From Agromyces cerinus (GTDB lineage Bacteria > Actinomycetota > Actinomycetes > Actinomycetales > Microbacteriaceae): 64,000 nt of DNA. Below, in pieces: positions 25,492 through 34,564 of this stretch. The stretch covers positions 3,913,731 through 3,977,730 of the forward strand of contig NZ_JAFBCT010000001.1 in NCBI RefSeq assembly GCF_016907835.1. The letters run 5' to 3'. Below the pieces are notes generated by a model. The model made no database searches and was not told the origin of the DNA. It saw only the letters and a program-made list of their open reading frames with translations. Position 1 is the first letter of the stretch, and every line of letters starts with the position of its first letter. A program made the translations under genes and the position numbers.

Positions 25492-26714
25492 TCGCCCTCC
25501 AGCGGCAGCTCGACCGACACCGTGGTGCCATCGCCGGGGGAGCTCTCGATGGAGGCCCGCCCGCCGAGCCCTGCGGCGCGATCGAGGATGCCCTGCAGAC
25601 CGCGGCCCCGTCCGGCACGACCGGGTTGCGCGGTGGTCGACGCATCGGCGACCGTGCCGGCGTCGAAACCCCGGCCGTCATCGCGCACGTCGAGTCGCAC
25701 CTCGTCGGGGAGGAAGGTGAGGGTGACCGCGATGCGGTCGGCTCCGGAGTGCTCGACGGCGTTCGCGAGCGCACCGCGGGCCGAGCGCAGCACGGCCCCC
25801 GCGACGTCGGCGGCGAGCGGCACGGGGTCGCCGTGCACGTACAGGCCGATCTCCGGGCGGGCGTCCGGCCCGCCGGACTCGTCGATGAGGCGACGCAGTG
25901 CAGCAGGCAGCGCCTCGCCCGAGGTGTCGTCGGCGAGCTCGACGGGCGGGAGCCCGTGCACGACTCGGCGGACCTCGCCGAGTCCGTCGCGTGCCGTCGC
26001 GGCGGCCACGTCGACGTGGTCGCGCGCGAGATCGGGCCGCCGATCCCAGTCCTGCGCGGTCGCCGCGAGCAGCAGCGTGATGCTCGCCAGCCTCTGCCCG
26101 ACGGAATCGTGGATCTCGCGTGAGAGCCGCTGCCGTTCCGCGAGCGCGCCGGCTCGGTGCTGCGCCTGCAGCAGCTCGTGCTGCGCGTCGGTCAACTCGT
26201 CGAGCAGGGCTTGCCGCGCGGCCGACTCGCGCTGCAGCGCCCGGTAGACGAGCACGGTCACCACCGCGATGCCGATCGGACCGGCGATCACGGTGGGGTC
26301 GATGCCGTCGGCGATGCGCAGCTCGGCCGCGGTCACGAGCGCCGTCATGAGCACGATGACGGTCACCGCGCCGCGGAACGGCAGCACCTGCAGCACGGCG
26401 AACCCGAGGGGCACGGCGCACCAGGCGAACGAGGGGGCCGCGAGCGTCAGCAGTGCCCAGAGCACGGTGACCGTGACGACCCAGGCGGTCGGCCACCACG
26501 AGCGCGTCGGCAGGAGCGGTCGCAATGAATACGCGATCGTGAGCAGGGCGGCGCCGATGAGCACGAGCACCCCGTCGGCACCGAGCCCGTGCCGTTCGAG
26601 GTAGCGCACGGCCGACGTGACGACGAGCACGATGAACACGAGCTGCAGCCAGCGGTCGAGTCGGGCGACGGGCGCGAGGATGCCGCGGACGCCGGTGCGG
26701 TCGGAGACGGTCAT
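25488..26714 (-). CDS. Membrane sensor histidine kinase (HisKA_3/NarX-DesK type)
   Basis: A 408-residue sensor. Five or six membrane helices fill residues about 20-165 with no large extracytoplasmic loop, so it may sense a membrane or intramembrane signal. A coiled linker (QRESAARQALLDELTDAQ) leads to the HisKA_3 dimerisation helix with the phospho-acceptor His in SREIHDSVGQRL. The ATPase domain has an N-box-like region (RGALANAVEHSG) and G1 DDGRGFD plus GRGLQGILDRA. It is co-operonic with the downstream LuxR regulator. TAGGCT lies 9 nt before the ATG, giving a very short or leaderless transcript. Confidence 0.94.
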   Translation of the reverse strand: MTVSDRTGVRGILAPVARLDRWLQLVFIVLVVTSAVRYLERHGLGADGVLVLIGAALLTIAYSLRPLLPTRSWWPTAWVVTVTVLWALLTLAAPSFAWCAVPLGFAVLQVLPFRGAVTVIVLMTALVTAAELRIADGIDPTVIAGPIGIAVVTVLVYRALQRESAARQALLDELTDAQHELLQAQHRAGALAERQRLSREIHDSVGQRLASITLLLAATAQDWDRRPDLARDHVDVAAATARDGLGEVRRVVHGLPPVELADDTSGEALPAALRRLIDESGGPDARPEIGLYVHGDPVPLAADVAGAVLRSARGALANAVEHSGADRIAVTLTFLPDEVRLDVRDDGRGFDAGTVADASTTAQPGRAGRGRGLQGILDRAAGLGGRASIESSPGDGTTVSVELPLEGE

Positions 26715-26758
26715 GATCGCCCCAGCCTAGGCAGGCCGCGCGAAGACCGGCATCATCC

Positions 26759-26812
26759 GATCGGCTATCCGATGGCAGCCGATCTCCGGACGCCGGCACC
26801 CACCGTGCCGGC
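26759..26812. promoter_or_regulatory. Two perfect inverted repeats in the kinase/secreted-protein divergent region
   Basis: GATCGGCT (26759-26766) and AGCCGATC (26777-26784) form an 8-bp perfect dyad with a 10-nt spacer. A second hairpin has an 8-bp stem, GCCGGCAC (26792-26799) paired with GTGCCGGC (26805-26812), and a 5-nt loop. They lie between the divergent histidine kinase and secreted-protein genes. The first could be an operator; the second may be a leader hairpin before the 26862 start. Roles are inferred. Confidence 0.45.
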
Positions 26813-26861
26813 GGAGTCTGGAACAGCGCCGAAACCCGGCGCGCCAGAGATGGGGAGATCC

Positions 26862-27857
26862 ATGAAGCGCATCATCGCAACCGCGCTCGCCGCAGCGAGC
26901 CTCGCGGCCGGAATCACGACCGCGACCGTCACGACCGGAGCCGGCGAGGCTGCCGCCTCCGAGCGCGGCGGCCACGGCCAGAGCCCCGACCGGTACGTGC
27001 TGCCGGGTGACGAAGCCGGCTCCCGTTTCGAGGGCATCGGCGTCGACGAGCGCCGGGGCCTGTTCTACGTGAGCGAGGTCACCGGAGGCGAGATCCACCG
27101 CGGCGGTGCTCGCGACGCCGAGGGGGAGGAATGGCTCGCGGGCGACGGCACCGACGGCAGGTACACCGCTCGCGGCGTCACCGTCGACCGCGCCGGCAAC
27201 GTCTACATCGCCGGCGGACCGAACGGCATCGGCAACCCCGACCGCCCCGACCTGTGGGTGTACTCGCACGACGGCGAGCTGCTCGCCGCACTGCGCGTGC
27301 CCGGCACCCCCGACGCGTTCCTCAACGACGTCGCGATCGGCGCCGACGGCGCCGCCTACTTCACCAACTCGAACGACCCGCAGATCTTCCGCGTCGCCGC
27401 GGCGGGCGACAGCTGGTCGGCCGAGCTGTGGGCGGATGCCTCGGGCACGATCGATCGCGTCGCGGGCTTCAACCTCGGCGGCATCGTGCTCTCGGCCGAC
27501 CGCAGCGCCTTCGTCGTCGCGCAGGGCAACACCGGCCGGCTGTGGCGCTTCGCGACGGCCGACGGCGTGGTCTCGGAGATCGACACGCAGGGCGCAGACC
27601 TCGTGAACGCCGACGGCCTCGTGCGGGAGGGCAACCAGCTCACCGTCCTCCGCAACTTCTCGAAGATGGTGGCGACGATGCGGATCTCGGCCGATGGCGA
27701 CGCCGTGCGCCGGGTCGTCCAGCGAGCGAGCGACCCCGAACGCGTGTACACGACCGCGAAGATGCTGCACGGCCGGCTGCTCGCCGTCGACAGCAAGTTC
27801 GACGAGCAGCCCGCGCCCTCCGGCCCGTACGACGTCGTCGGGTCGCCGTGGGCCTGA
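26862..27857 (+). CDS. Secreted SMP-30/gluconolactonase-like beta-propeller protein
   Basis: A 331-residue exported protein. I chose the ATG of MKRIIATALAA, preceded by GGGGAG 5 nt upstream; another in-frame ATG 12 nt earlier lacks a ribosome site. The signal peptide ends near GEAAA-SERG (about residue 30). The mature part has repeated propeller-like strands: FEGIGVDERRGLFYVSEV, ARGVTVDRAGNVYIAGG, LNDVAIGADGAAYFTNS, GGIVLSADRSAFVVAQ. This fits the SMP-30/LRE-like calcium-dependent hydrolase fold. Relatives are often mislabelled superoxide dismutase, but no metal-dismutase motif is visible. Its stop lies 5 nt past the GTG of the next gene, so they are coupled. Confidence 0.83.
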   Translation: MKRIIATALAAASLAAGITTATVTTGAGEAAASERGGHGQSPDRYVLPGDEAGSRFEGIGVDERRGLFYVSEVTGGEIHRGGARDAEGEEWLAGDGTDGRYTARGVTVDRAGNVYIAGGPNGIGNPDRPDLWVYSHDGELLAALRVPGTPDAFLNDVAIGADGAAYFTNSNDPQIFRVAAAGDSWSAELWADASGTIDRVAGFNLGGIVLSADRSAFVVAQGNTGRLWRFATADGVVSEIDTQGADLVNADGLVREGNQLTVLRNFSKMVATMRISADGDAVRRVVQRASDPERVYTTAKMLHGRLLAVDSKFDEQPAPSGPYDVVGSPWA

Positions 27858-28606
27858 CGCGTCGATCTCGCAGCAGCGCTCTCGCGATCATCGCGGCGGC
27901 GCTGCTGTTCGCGGGCTGCAGCACGCAGGTCGATGCCGCATCGCGCCCGACGACCCCACCCCCATCCGCACCTTCACGAGAGGATGTCCAGATGACCGAG
28001 ATTGAGACCGAGACCCCCCAGCTGCCCGACCCCGACGGAACCCTGCTCAGTGCGGCTTCCGTCGGCGACACGGCGACGGTCGACCTCGCGATCCGCGCGG
28101 GCGCCGACCTCGAAGCCCGAGACGAGCGACGGCGCACGGCGCTGCTGCTCGCCGTCACGGGTGATCACGTCGAGGCCGCGAAGCTGCTCGTCGCGGCCGG
28201 TGCCGACCCCGACGCCCTCGACGACCGGCACGACACCCCGTGGCTCGTGACGGGCGTGACGGGAAGCGTCGCGATGGCCGAGGTGCTGCTGCCGGCCGAC
28301 CCCGACTTCACGATCGTCAACCGCTTCGGCGGCATCTCGGTCATCCCCGCGGGCGAGCGCGCCCACGTCGAGTACCTGCAGCGCGTGCTGCAGACCGATA
28401 TCGACGTGAACCACGTCAACAACCTCGGCTGGACGTCGCTGCTCGAGGCCGTGATCCTCGGCGACGGCGGGCCGCGCCACCAGGAGACGGTGCGCGTGCT
28501 GCTCGAGGGCGGGGCCGATCGCTCGATCGCCGACCGCGACGGCGTCACCCCGCTCGAGCACGCCCGGGCGAAGGGCTACGACGAGATCGTCGCGCTGCTC
28601 GACTGA
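27848..28606 (+). CDS. Ankyrin-repeat lipoprotein
   Basis: A 252-residue protein. I chose the GTG at 27848, which overlaps the preceding stop, because it gives a clear lipoprotein signal peptide: basic TRRSRSS, a hydrophobic stretch, and the lipobox FAGC with Cys at about residue 24. A Pro/Ser-rich linker follows, then four or five ankyrin repeats from about residue 60 (LLSAASVGDTATVDLAIRAGADLEARD, ALLLAVTGDHVEAAKLLVAAGAD). An internal ATG (MTEIETE) would give a cytoplasmic form and cannot be ruled out. Co-expression with the secreted propeller protein suggests a shared surface role; ankyrin repeats imply protein binding. Confidence 0.82.
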   Translation: MGLTRRSRSSALAIIAAALLFAGCSTQVDAASRPTTPPPSAPSREDVQMTEIETETPQLPDPDGTLLSAASVGDTATVDLAIRAGADLEARDERRRTALLLAVTGDHVEAAKLLVAAGADPDALDDRHDTPWLVTGVTGSVAMAEVLLPADPDFTIVNRFGGISVIPAGERAHVEYLQRVLQTDIDVNHVNNLGWTSLLEAVILGDGGPRHQETVRVLLEGGADRSIADRDGVTPLEHARAKGYDEIVALLD

Positions 28607-28630
28607 AGGTGCAGAACGGCGGATGCCGGG

Positions 28631-29698
28631 TCAGGGCGTGTCGCAGCGCCCATCGGGCGGCATGCCGACGCGCTTCCGCCAGTCGGTCCACAGCCCGGCG
28701 CTCACCGGGTCATCGGGGTCGGGGGCGCAGTCCGAGGCGTTGATCCGAGCGGCCCCGATCACGACACTCAGTCCGACGGCGTCAGCGGGCACCGCGTCTG
28801 CGAAGTCGAGCATGATGGACCACCTCGCCGTCTCGCGGAACCGGCTCTCCCACTCGCCGGGTGCGAGTTCGTCGGGCGAGAGGTCGGTGAGACGGATCGC
28901 CACCGCCAACTCCTGCGGTTCGGGTGCCTCGCCGTCGTAGGGTTGCGTGGGCGTCAGCCACTCGAACTTGAACACGGATCCGCCCAGGGGTCGGGCCCGA
29001 TCGAAGGGCGCCTGGAACGCGGCGACCTGCTCGATCTGCTCGTTCGGCATGGGGAGATCGACCCAGGTCGCCCCGCCGGGGAGGATCCCACCGGGACGGA
29101 GCTCGATCGACGTCTCGGATGCCGCATGAGCAGGCTGGCGCTCGTACTCGTCGTTGAACGCGGCGACGAGCGCGGCCTGCTGCTCGGGGGAGTACGAACC
29201 GTCGACCCGCACGGTCCGCCGGAACCCGGGCTCGTCTGCCCGCCAGTCGTGCTCGAGCACGACGTGGACTCGCTCGAAGTCGTCGACGAGCGCTCGCCAC
29301 CGCTCGGCTTCGAAGACGGCGGTGCGATCGTCGACGCCGGTGCCGATCTCGAACCTCGGCACACGGTCGTACTCGCCGATCGCCTCGACCATGAGTGTGG
29401 TCTCGTTCTCGGAGCGTCCGCCCGCGGAATGCTCATTCCAGACCCGCACCACCTCCACGTACTGGTCGTCCTCCGCGTTCGGCTCCATGGTGACCCTGGC
29501 ATCCCATCCGAAATCCGAGGTGACGCCGTTGCCGTTCACGGTCGCGCTCGCGAACTTCACACCGGGGAGTCCGAACAGCGCGCGCTGGACACCGGCTGCC
29601 GCGCTCTCCGGACCCCAGGAGCACGCCGTCAGCAGCGAGAGCGAGACCGCGGCGATGATCCCGGTCGCGGTGATGCGGATCTTGGTCCGTGTGCCCAT
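28631..29698 (-). CDS. Hypothetical lipoprotein, 355 aa
   Basis: A lipid-anchored exported protein. The signal peptide MGTRTKIRITATG... ends at lipobox LLTAC, Cys at residue 26. The mature part is rich in Asp/Glu with many beta-strand-like stretches (VHVVLEHDWRA, TVRVDGSYSPEQQAALVAAF) and a C-terminal pair of cysteines (NASDC, DGRC) that could form a disulfide. I do not recognise the family; similar lipoproteins with two tandem copies of a small alpha/beta domain occur in Microbacteriaceae. The gene stands alone, convergent with the ankyrin lipoprotein gene. TAGGCT stands 8 nt before the ATG. Confidence 0.78.
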   Translation of the reverse strand: MGTRTKIRITATGIIAAVSLSLLTACSWGPESAAAGVQRALFGLPGVKFASATVNGNGVTSDFGWDARVTMEPNAEDDQYVEVVRVWNEHSAGGRSENETTLMVEAIGEYDRVPRFEIGTGVDDRTAVFEAERWRALVDDFERVHVVLEHDWRADEPGFRRTVRVDGSYSPEQQAALVAAFNDEYERQPAHAASETSIELRPGGILPGGATWVDLPMPNEQIEQVAAFQAPFDRARPLGGSVFKFEWLTPTQPYDGEAPEPQELAVAIRLTDLSPDELAPGEWESRFRETARWSIMLDFADAVPADAVGLSVVIGAARINASDCAPDPDDPVSAGLWTDWRKRVGMPPDGRCDTP

Positions 29699-29739
29699 GA
29701 CCCGGAAGCCTAACCGCCGCGGTGCCGCTCAGCCGACGG

Positions 29740-30444
29740 TCACGCCGCCGCACCGCCGAGGTAGGCGTTGCGCACCTCGGGCAGCTCGACGAGCTCGGCC
29801 GGCGTGCCCTCGAGCACGACCCGGCCGCGCTGCATGACGACCGCGCGATCGGCGATGCCGAACGAGGCGCGCACGTTCTGCTCGACGAGCAGCACCGCCA
29901 TGCCGCGCCCGCGCAGCTCGGTCAGCACCTTCATGATCTCGGCGACGACCTTCGGCGCCAGGCCGATCGACGGCTCGTCGAGCATGATCGCCTTGGGCGC
30001 GGCCATGAGGCCCCGACCGATCGCGACCATCTGCTGCTCACCGCCCGAGAGCGTGCCCGCCGCCTGCCCGAGCCGCGGCTGCAGCCGCGGGAAGAGCTCG
30101 AGCACGGCGGCGAGGTCGCCCTTGCCGCCGCGGCTCCACGCGCCGAGCATGAGGTTGTCGCGCACCGAGAGCGTCGGGAAGCAGAGGCGGTTCTCGGGCA
30201 CGTGGGTGAGCCCGAGTGCCGCCATCTTCTCGGTCGGCCTGCCCGTGATGTCGACGCCGTCGATCGTGACGGTGCCGGCGGTCGGTCGGATCAGGCCGTT
30301 GAGCGCCCGCAGGAGCGTCGTCTTGCCTGCGCCGTTGGAGCCGACCACGGTCACGATCTCGCCGGGTGCGACCGAGAGGCTCACCTCGTGCAGGATCGCG
30401 AGTTTACCGTAGCCCGCATCGAGGCGGTCGACTGCGAGGGTCAT
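29740..30444 (-). CDS. livF: Branched-chain-amino-acid-type ABC transporter ATPase LivF
   Basis: A 234-residue ATPase at the cytoplasmic face of a LIV-type importer. Walker A is VGSNGAGKTTLL, the signature LSGGEQQM, Walker B IMLDEPSIGLAP, and the H-loop region is VLLVEQNV. The ATG at 30444 overlaps the stop of the permease-ATPase fusion gene by 4 nt. The larger open frame reaching back to 31107 is a shadow. It is the last gene of livK-H-MG-F. Substrates of this family include branched-chain amino acids, amides, urea and aromatic acids, so the true substrate is open. Confidence 0.94.
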   Translation of the reverse strand: MTLAVDRLDAGYGKLAILHEVSLSVAPGEIVTVVGSNGAGKTTLLRALNGLIRPTAGTVTIDGVDITGRPTEKMAALGLTHVPENRLCFPTLSVRDNLMLGAWSRGGKGDLAAVLELFPRLQPRLGQAAGTLSGGEQQMVAIGRGLMAAPKAIMLDEPSIGLAPKVVAEIMKVLTELRGRGMAVLLVEQNVRASFGIADRAVVMQRGRVVLEGTPAELVELPEVRNAYLGGAAA

Positions 30445-32435
30445 GACTGGTCCTCCAGTTCCTTCAGCTCGGCCTCGGCCTCTTCGGCATCGGTGCCGAG
30501 GTAGGCGACGATGACCGCCGGATCGTTGCGCACCGATTCGGGATCGCCGTGCGCGATGAGCACGCCGTCGTCGAGCACCGCGACCGAGTCCGCGAGCGCC
30601 ATCACCTGGGCGACGTCGTGCTCGACGAGCACGATCGTGAGCCCGGCGTCGCGCAGTGACCGCAGCAGTTGCGCGAGCAGTTCGCGCTCGCTGCCCGAGA
30701 GCCCCGCCATGGGTTCGTCGAGCAGCAGCAGCGCGGGCTCGGCGGCGAGCGCCCGGCACACCTCCATCATGCGCTGGCGGCCGAACGGCAGATCGCCGGC
30801 GGCGAGGCCCGCGACGTCGCCGAGGCGCATCGAGTCGAGGATGTCGTGCGCGATCTCCTCGTGCGCGTACTGCTCGCGGCCCTGCAGCCCGAACATGCCG
30901 CGGAGGATGCCGGCCCGGCCCTTGCGGTAGCGGCCCATGTAGACGTTGCCGACGACATCGGTCGACGAGAACACCTGCAGGTTCTGGAACGTGCGGGTCA
31001 GCCCGGCCTCTGCTCCGACGTGCGGCTTGCGGCCCTGGATCTCCTCGCCGAGGAATCGCACCGTGCCCGACGTGGGCGCGATCGCCCCCGTGATCATGTT
31101 GAAGCATGTCGTCTTGCCCGCGCCGTTCGGACCGATGAGGCCCATGATCTGCCCGGCGGGCACCGTGAGGGTCACATCGTCGACGGCGACCACGCCGCCG
31201 TAGCGCTTCGTGAGCCCCGACACCTCGAGGATCGGCTCGCCGACGGCCACCGGCGTCGACACGGTCGGAATCCGGGCATCGGATGCCGCGGCATCCGTGA
31301 CCTCGTCGAGGCCTGCGCCGGCCGGGTTCTCACCCGGCAGGCCGCCGAACGCGCGGGTGGCCACGTCGCCCGAGCCGCCGTCGGCGTCAGCAGCGGGGGA
31401 GGGCTTCGTCGAGCCATCCGCTCGCCGCCTCGTGATCGCCGCCCATGCCGACTTCACGACCTGGTAGAGCCCGCCCGGCAGCAGGATGATCACGAGGATC
31501 AGCACGAGGCCGTAGCCGATGAGCTGCACCTCGCCCGTCGCGCCGGGGATGATCGCGGGAATCAGGTCGCGCAGCCCCTCGGAGAGGAGTTCCACGATGA
31601 ACGCGCCGGCGACCGCGCCCCAGACCGAGCCGAGCCCGCCGAGCACGACCATCAGCAGCAGCTCGACCGAGACGTGGAACTCGGCGACCTGCGGCGAGAC
31701 GATCTGCACCTGGTAGGCGTAGAAGACACCGCCGAGGCCCGCGAAGCCCGCCGAGAGGGTGAAGACCTTCACGCGCAGTGCGTACGTGTTCACGCCGAGC
31801 GACTCGGCCGCGAGTTCGGAGTCGTTGACCGCCGAGAGCGCCCGGCCCGCCCGCGAGCGGGTGAGGTTCAGTGCGAGCACGAGGCCGATGAGCACGAACG
31901 GCGCGACGAACCAGAAGAACAGCCCGTTGTTGTCGATCGGCACGCCGAAGACCTCGGGCCGGCCGTAGCCGTAGATGCCCGTCGTGCGGCCGGTGAACTC
32001 CCACTCGCGCACGGCGATCATGACGATGAAGCCGAGCCCGAGCGTCGCGAGCGCGAGGTAGTGGCCGCGCAGGCGCAGCATCGGCAGACCGATGAGGAGC
32101 GCCGCGAGCATGGCCGCGACGACCCCGCCGACCGCAGCGACGGGGCCGGGCATCTCGAACTTCTGCAGCAGGATCGCGTGCGTGTACGCGCCGATCGCGA
32201 AGAATGCCGCCTGGCCGAGGCTCACCTGCCCGGCGAGGCCCATGAGCAGCGACAGGCCGATCGCGGGCAGCGCGAAGATCATCGAGAAGACCGCGATGTT
32301 CATCATCGACGAACTCGCCGTGAACGGGATGATCGCGATGACCACCGCGAACGCCGCGACGCCGAGGATCGTGCCGCGGTTGTTGGGCCAGAAGCCCGTC
32401 TTCGACCGCAGTGCGGCCTTGTTCAGGTACGACAT
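30441..32435 (-). CDS. livM: LivM-LivG fusion: ABC permease joined to ABC ATPase
   Basis: A 664-residue protein in which two normally separate subunits are one chain. Residues about 15-335 are a LivM permease with around ten membrane helices (LSLLMGLAGQVSLGQAAFFAIGAY; LRGHYLALATLGLGF). A linker of about 65 residues rich in Ala, Asp and Gly (about 340-405) follows. Residues about 408-660 are a LivG ATPase with GPNGAGKTTCFNMITG, LPFGRQRMMEVCRAL and LLLLDEPMAGLS. A frameshift artefact is unlikely because the frame is continuous and the linker is in frame. Its start lies 1 nt after the livH stop. Fusion of LivM and LivG is known in actinobacteria. Confidence 0.94.
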   Translation of the reverse strand: MSYLNKAALRSKTGFWPNNRGTILGVAAFAVVIAIIPFTASSSMMNIAVFSMIFALPAIGLSLLMGLAGQVSLGQAAFFAIGAYTHAILLQKFEMPGPVAAVGGVVAAMLAALLIGLPMLRLRGHYLALATLGLGFIVMIAVREWEFTGRTTGIYGYGRPEVFGVPIDNNGLFFWFVAPFVLIGLVLALNLTRSRAGRALSAVNDSELAAESLGVNTYALRVKVFTLSAGFAGLGGVFYAYQVQIVSPQVAEFHVSVELLLMVVLGGLGSVWGAVAGAFIVELLSEGLRDLIPAIIPGATGEVQLIGYGLVLILVIILLPGGLYQVVKSAWAAITRRRADGSTKPSPAADADGGSGDVATRAFGGLPGENPAGAGLDEVTDAAASDARIPTVSTPVAVGEPILEVSGLTKRYGGVVAVDDVTLTVPAGQIMGLIGPNGAGKTTCFNMITGAIAPTSGTVRFLGEEIQGRKPHVGAEAGLTRTFQNLQVFSSTDVVGNVYMGRYRKGRAGILRGMFGLQGREQYAHEEIAHDILDSMRLGDVAGLAAGDLPFGRQRMMEVCRALAAEPALLLLDEPMAGLSGSERELLAQLLRSLRDAGLTIVLVEHDVAQVMALADSVAVLDDGVLIAHGDPESVRNDPAVIVAYLGTDAEEAEAELKELEDQS

Positions 32436-32436
32436 C

Positions 32437-33306
32437 TCAGACCCTCACGGCGTTCGGGCGCAGCACGAGGCCGGCCGGTCGGATGATCAGCACGATGATG
32501 AGGATGAAGAACGCGACCGCATCCTTCCAGCCGGATGCCACGTAGCCCGCGACGTACGACTCGATGATGCCGAGCAGCAGGGCGCCGACGATCGCCGCCC
32601 GGAACGAGACGAGCCCGCCGAGCACCGCCGCGACGAACCCCTTGAGGCCGAGCAGCAGGCCGCCCGACCAGATCGAGAGGTAGATCGGCGAGGAGACCAC
32701 GCCCGCTGTCGCGCCCACGAATCCGGCGATCGCGAAGGCGATGACGGAGGCCGCCGCCGGCGAGATGCCGACGATGCGGGCTGCGACCGGCTGTTCGGCG
32801 CTGGCGCGCAGCGCCTTGCCCCAGCGGGTCTTCTCGTAGAAGAGCAGCACGCCGCCGCCGACGACCACGAGGGCGCCGAGCATCCAGAGCTCCTGCGAGC
32901 GGATGCTGACGCCGCCGAGGGTGAGGTCACTGCCGGGGAAGGCGGGCAGGCGCTTGGCCTCCGCGCCCCAGATGAGGAGCATGATCGCCTGCAGCAGCGT
33001 CGAGACGCCGAGGGTCAGGATGATCGAGACGAGCGTCGTGAGGTTCTTCACGCGCGAGATGACGAGCCGCTCGATGAGCACCGAGGCGAGCGTCACCGAG
33101 ATGAGCGCGATGAGGATGGCGACGGGCAGCGGCAGGCCGGCCGTGACGAGCGAGATGCTGCCAAGACCGGCCAGCGTCGCATAGTCGCCCTGGGCGATGT
33201 TCACGACGTGCCGCACCGTGTAGGTGGCGATGAGGCCGACGGCGAGCAGGGCGTACACAGACCCCTGTGAGAGCCCTGCCACCGTCAGCTGGAGGAAGTC
33301 GATCAA
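32437..33306 (-). CDS. livH: Branched-chain-amino-acid-type ABC transporter permease LivH
   Basis: A 289-residue inner permease subunit with about eight hydrophobic helices. The conserved start FLQLTVAGLSQGSVYALLAVGLIATY and the EAA-like coupling loop (EKTRWGKALRASAEQP...ARIVGI) are typical of LivH. It lies 10 nt downstream of the binding-protein gene and 1 nt before the permease-ATPase fusion, in one transcript. Nothing is truncated. Confidence 0.95.
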   Translation of the reverse strand: MIDFLQLTVAGLSQGSVYALLAVGLIATYTVRHVVNIAQGDYATLAGLGSISLVTAGLPLPVAILIALISVTLASVLIERLVISRVKNLTTLVSIILTLGVSTLLQAIMLLIWGAEAKRLPAFPGSDLTLGGVSIRSQELWMLGALVVVGGGVLLFYEKTRWGKALRASAEQPVAARIVGISPAAASVIAFAIAGFVGATAGVVSSPIYLSIWSGGLLLGLKGFVAAVLGGLVSFRAAIVGALLLGIIESYVAGYVASGWKDAVAFFILIIVLIIRPAGLVLRPNAVRV

Positions 33307-33316
33307 CGGGTGCTGC

Positions 33317-34510
33317 CTACTCTTCGAGGAGGGTCCAGCGGCCGCCCTCGGCGAGCGCCATGATGAGCGCGTCCGCGGTGAGGCCCGAGTGGTTCTCGGG
33401 GGTCATCGTGAAGATGCCCGAGATGCCGACGAGGTCGGTCGTCGACTCGATCGCGTCGCGGAGCGCCTCGGGGTCGGTGCCTGCCGACTCGAGCGCCTTC
33501 GTGCCGACCAGCCACGCGTCGTACGCGTGACCGGCGAAGCTCGAGGGAGAGCTGCCGAACTCCTCGGAGTAGTCGGCGATGAACTGGTCGATGACCGGCT
33601 TCTGCGGGTCGTCGTCGCTGAGCTCATCGGCGACGAGCAGGCGGCCCATCGGGGCGATGACGCCGTCGGCTGCGGGGCCCGCGGCCTCGAAGAACGCGTC
33701 GTTGGCGACACCGTGCGACTGGTAGACCGGCTTGTTCACGCCGAGCTGCACGTAGGCGGCCTGCGCGAGGCCGGCCGACGGGGTGATGCCCCAGATGATG
33801 ACGGCGTCGGCGTCGGCGGCACGAATGTTCGTCATCTGCGCGGTGAAGTCGGTCGCGCTGGGCTCGAAGGCCTCGGTGGCCGTGAGGGTGATGCCGCGCT
33901 CCTCGCCGAGCTCGGTGATGATGTCGGCGATGCCCTCGCCGAAGCCGGTGGCGTCGCGCACGAGCGCGATCTTGGTGTAGCCCTTCGAGGCGGCGTCGTC
34001 GAGGATGCGCTCGAGCACGACGAGGTCGTTCTGCGCGGTCTTGAAGACCCACTCGGAGCCGTCGACGATGGCGGCGTTCGCGGCGACCGAGATGGTCGGC
34101 ACCTGCGCGGCCTCGACGAGGGGGCGCATCGCGAGCGAGGGGCCGGTGCGCGAGGAGCCGATGATGAGGTCGACGTCGTCGTTCTCGATGAGCTGCGTGG
34201 TGGCCTTGGCGGCGCCGTCTTCGGTGGACTGGTTGTCCTTGATGATGAGCTCGACCTCGCGGCCGTCGATGCCGCCGTCGGCGTTCAGCTGCTCGGCGAG
34301 CATGTTGAGGGTGTTCTGCTCGGGAACGCCGAGGTTCGCGCCGACACCCGTGATGTCGAGCACGGCGCCGATCTTGATGGGGCCCTCTTCGGAGGCCGCC
34401 TCACCGCCGGAATCGCCGCCGAAGTTCGAGGCGCCGCAACCGGTGAGGGCGAGTGCGATGGATGCCGCGACTGCGGCGGGAACGAGCAGACGGCGCTGCG
34501 CACGGTGCAT
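33317..34510 (-). CDS. livK: LIV-type substrate-binding lipoprotein
   Basis: A 397-residue periplasmic-type binding protein (Peripla_BP_6) anchored by lipid. The signal peptide ends at lipobox ALTGC, Cys at residue 25, followed by a Gly/Ser/Glu linker. The ligand domain shows IKIGAVLDITGVGANLGVPEQNTL and VDLIIGSSRTGPSLAM. The fold covers branched-chain amino acids, short-chain amides and aromatic acids, so the ligand is unassigned. AAAGGAGAG precedes the ATG. It is the first gene of the operon, 54 nt downstream of a TetR-type palindrome, so transport is probably repressed until a ligand appears. Confidence 0.93.
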   Translation of the reverse strand: MHRAQRRLLVPAAVAASIALALTGCGASNFGGDSGGEAASEEGPIKIGAVLDITGVGANLGVPEQNTLNMLAEQLNADGGIDGREVELIIKDNQSTEDGAAKATTQLIENDDVDLIIGSSRTGPSLAMRPLVEAAQVPTISVAANAAIVDGSEWVFKTAQNDLVVLERILDDAASKGYTKIALVRDATGFGEGIADIITELGEERGITLTATEAFEPSATDFTAQMTNIRAADADAVIIWGITPSAGLAQAAYVQLGVNKPVYQSHGVANDAFFEAAGPAADGVIAPMGRLLVADELSDDDPQKPVIDQFIADYSEEFGSSPSSFAGHAYDAWLVGTKALESAGTDPEALRDAIESTTDLVGISGIFTMTPENHSGLTADALIMALAEGGRWTLLEE

Positions 34511-34564
34511 GGGATGAACTCTCCTTTGAGCCCTCGCGGGTTCTCGTCATCGAGTAGGGATTCA

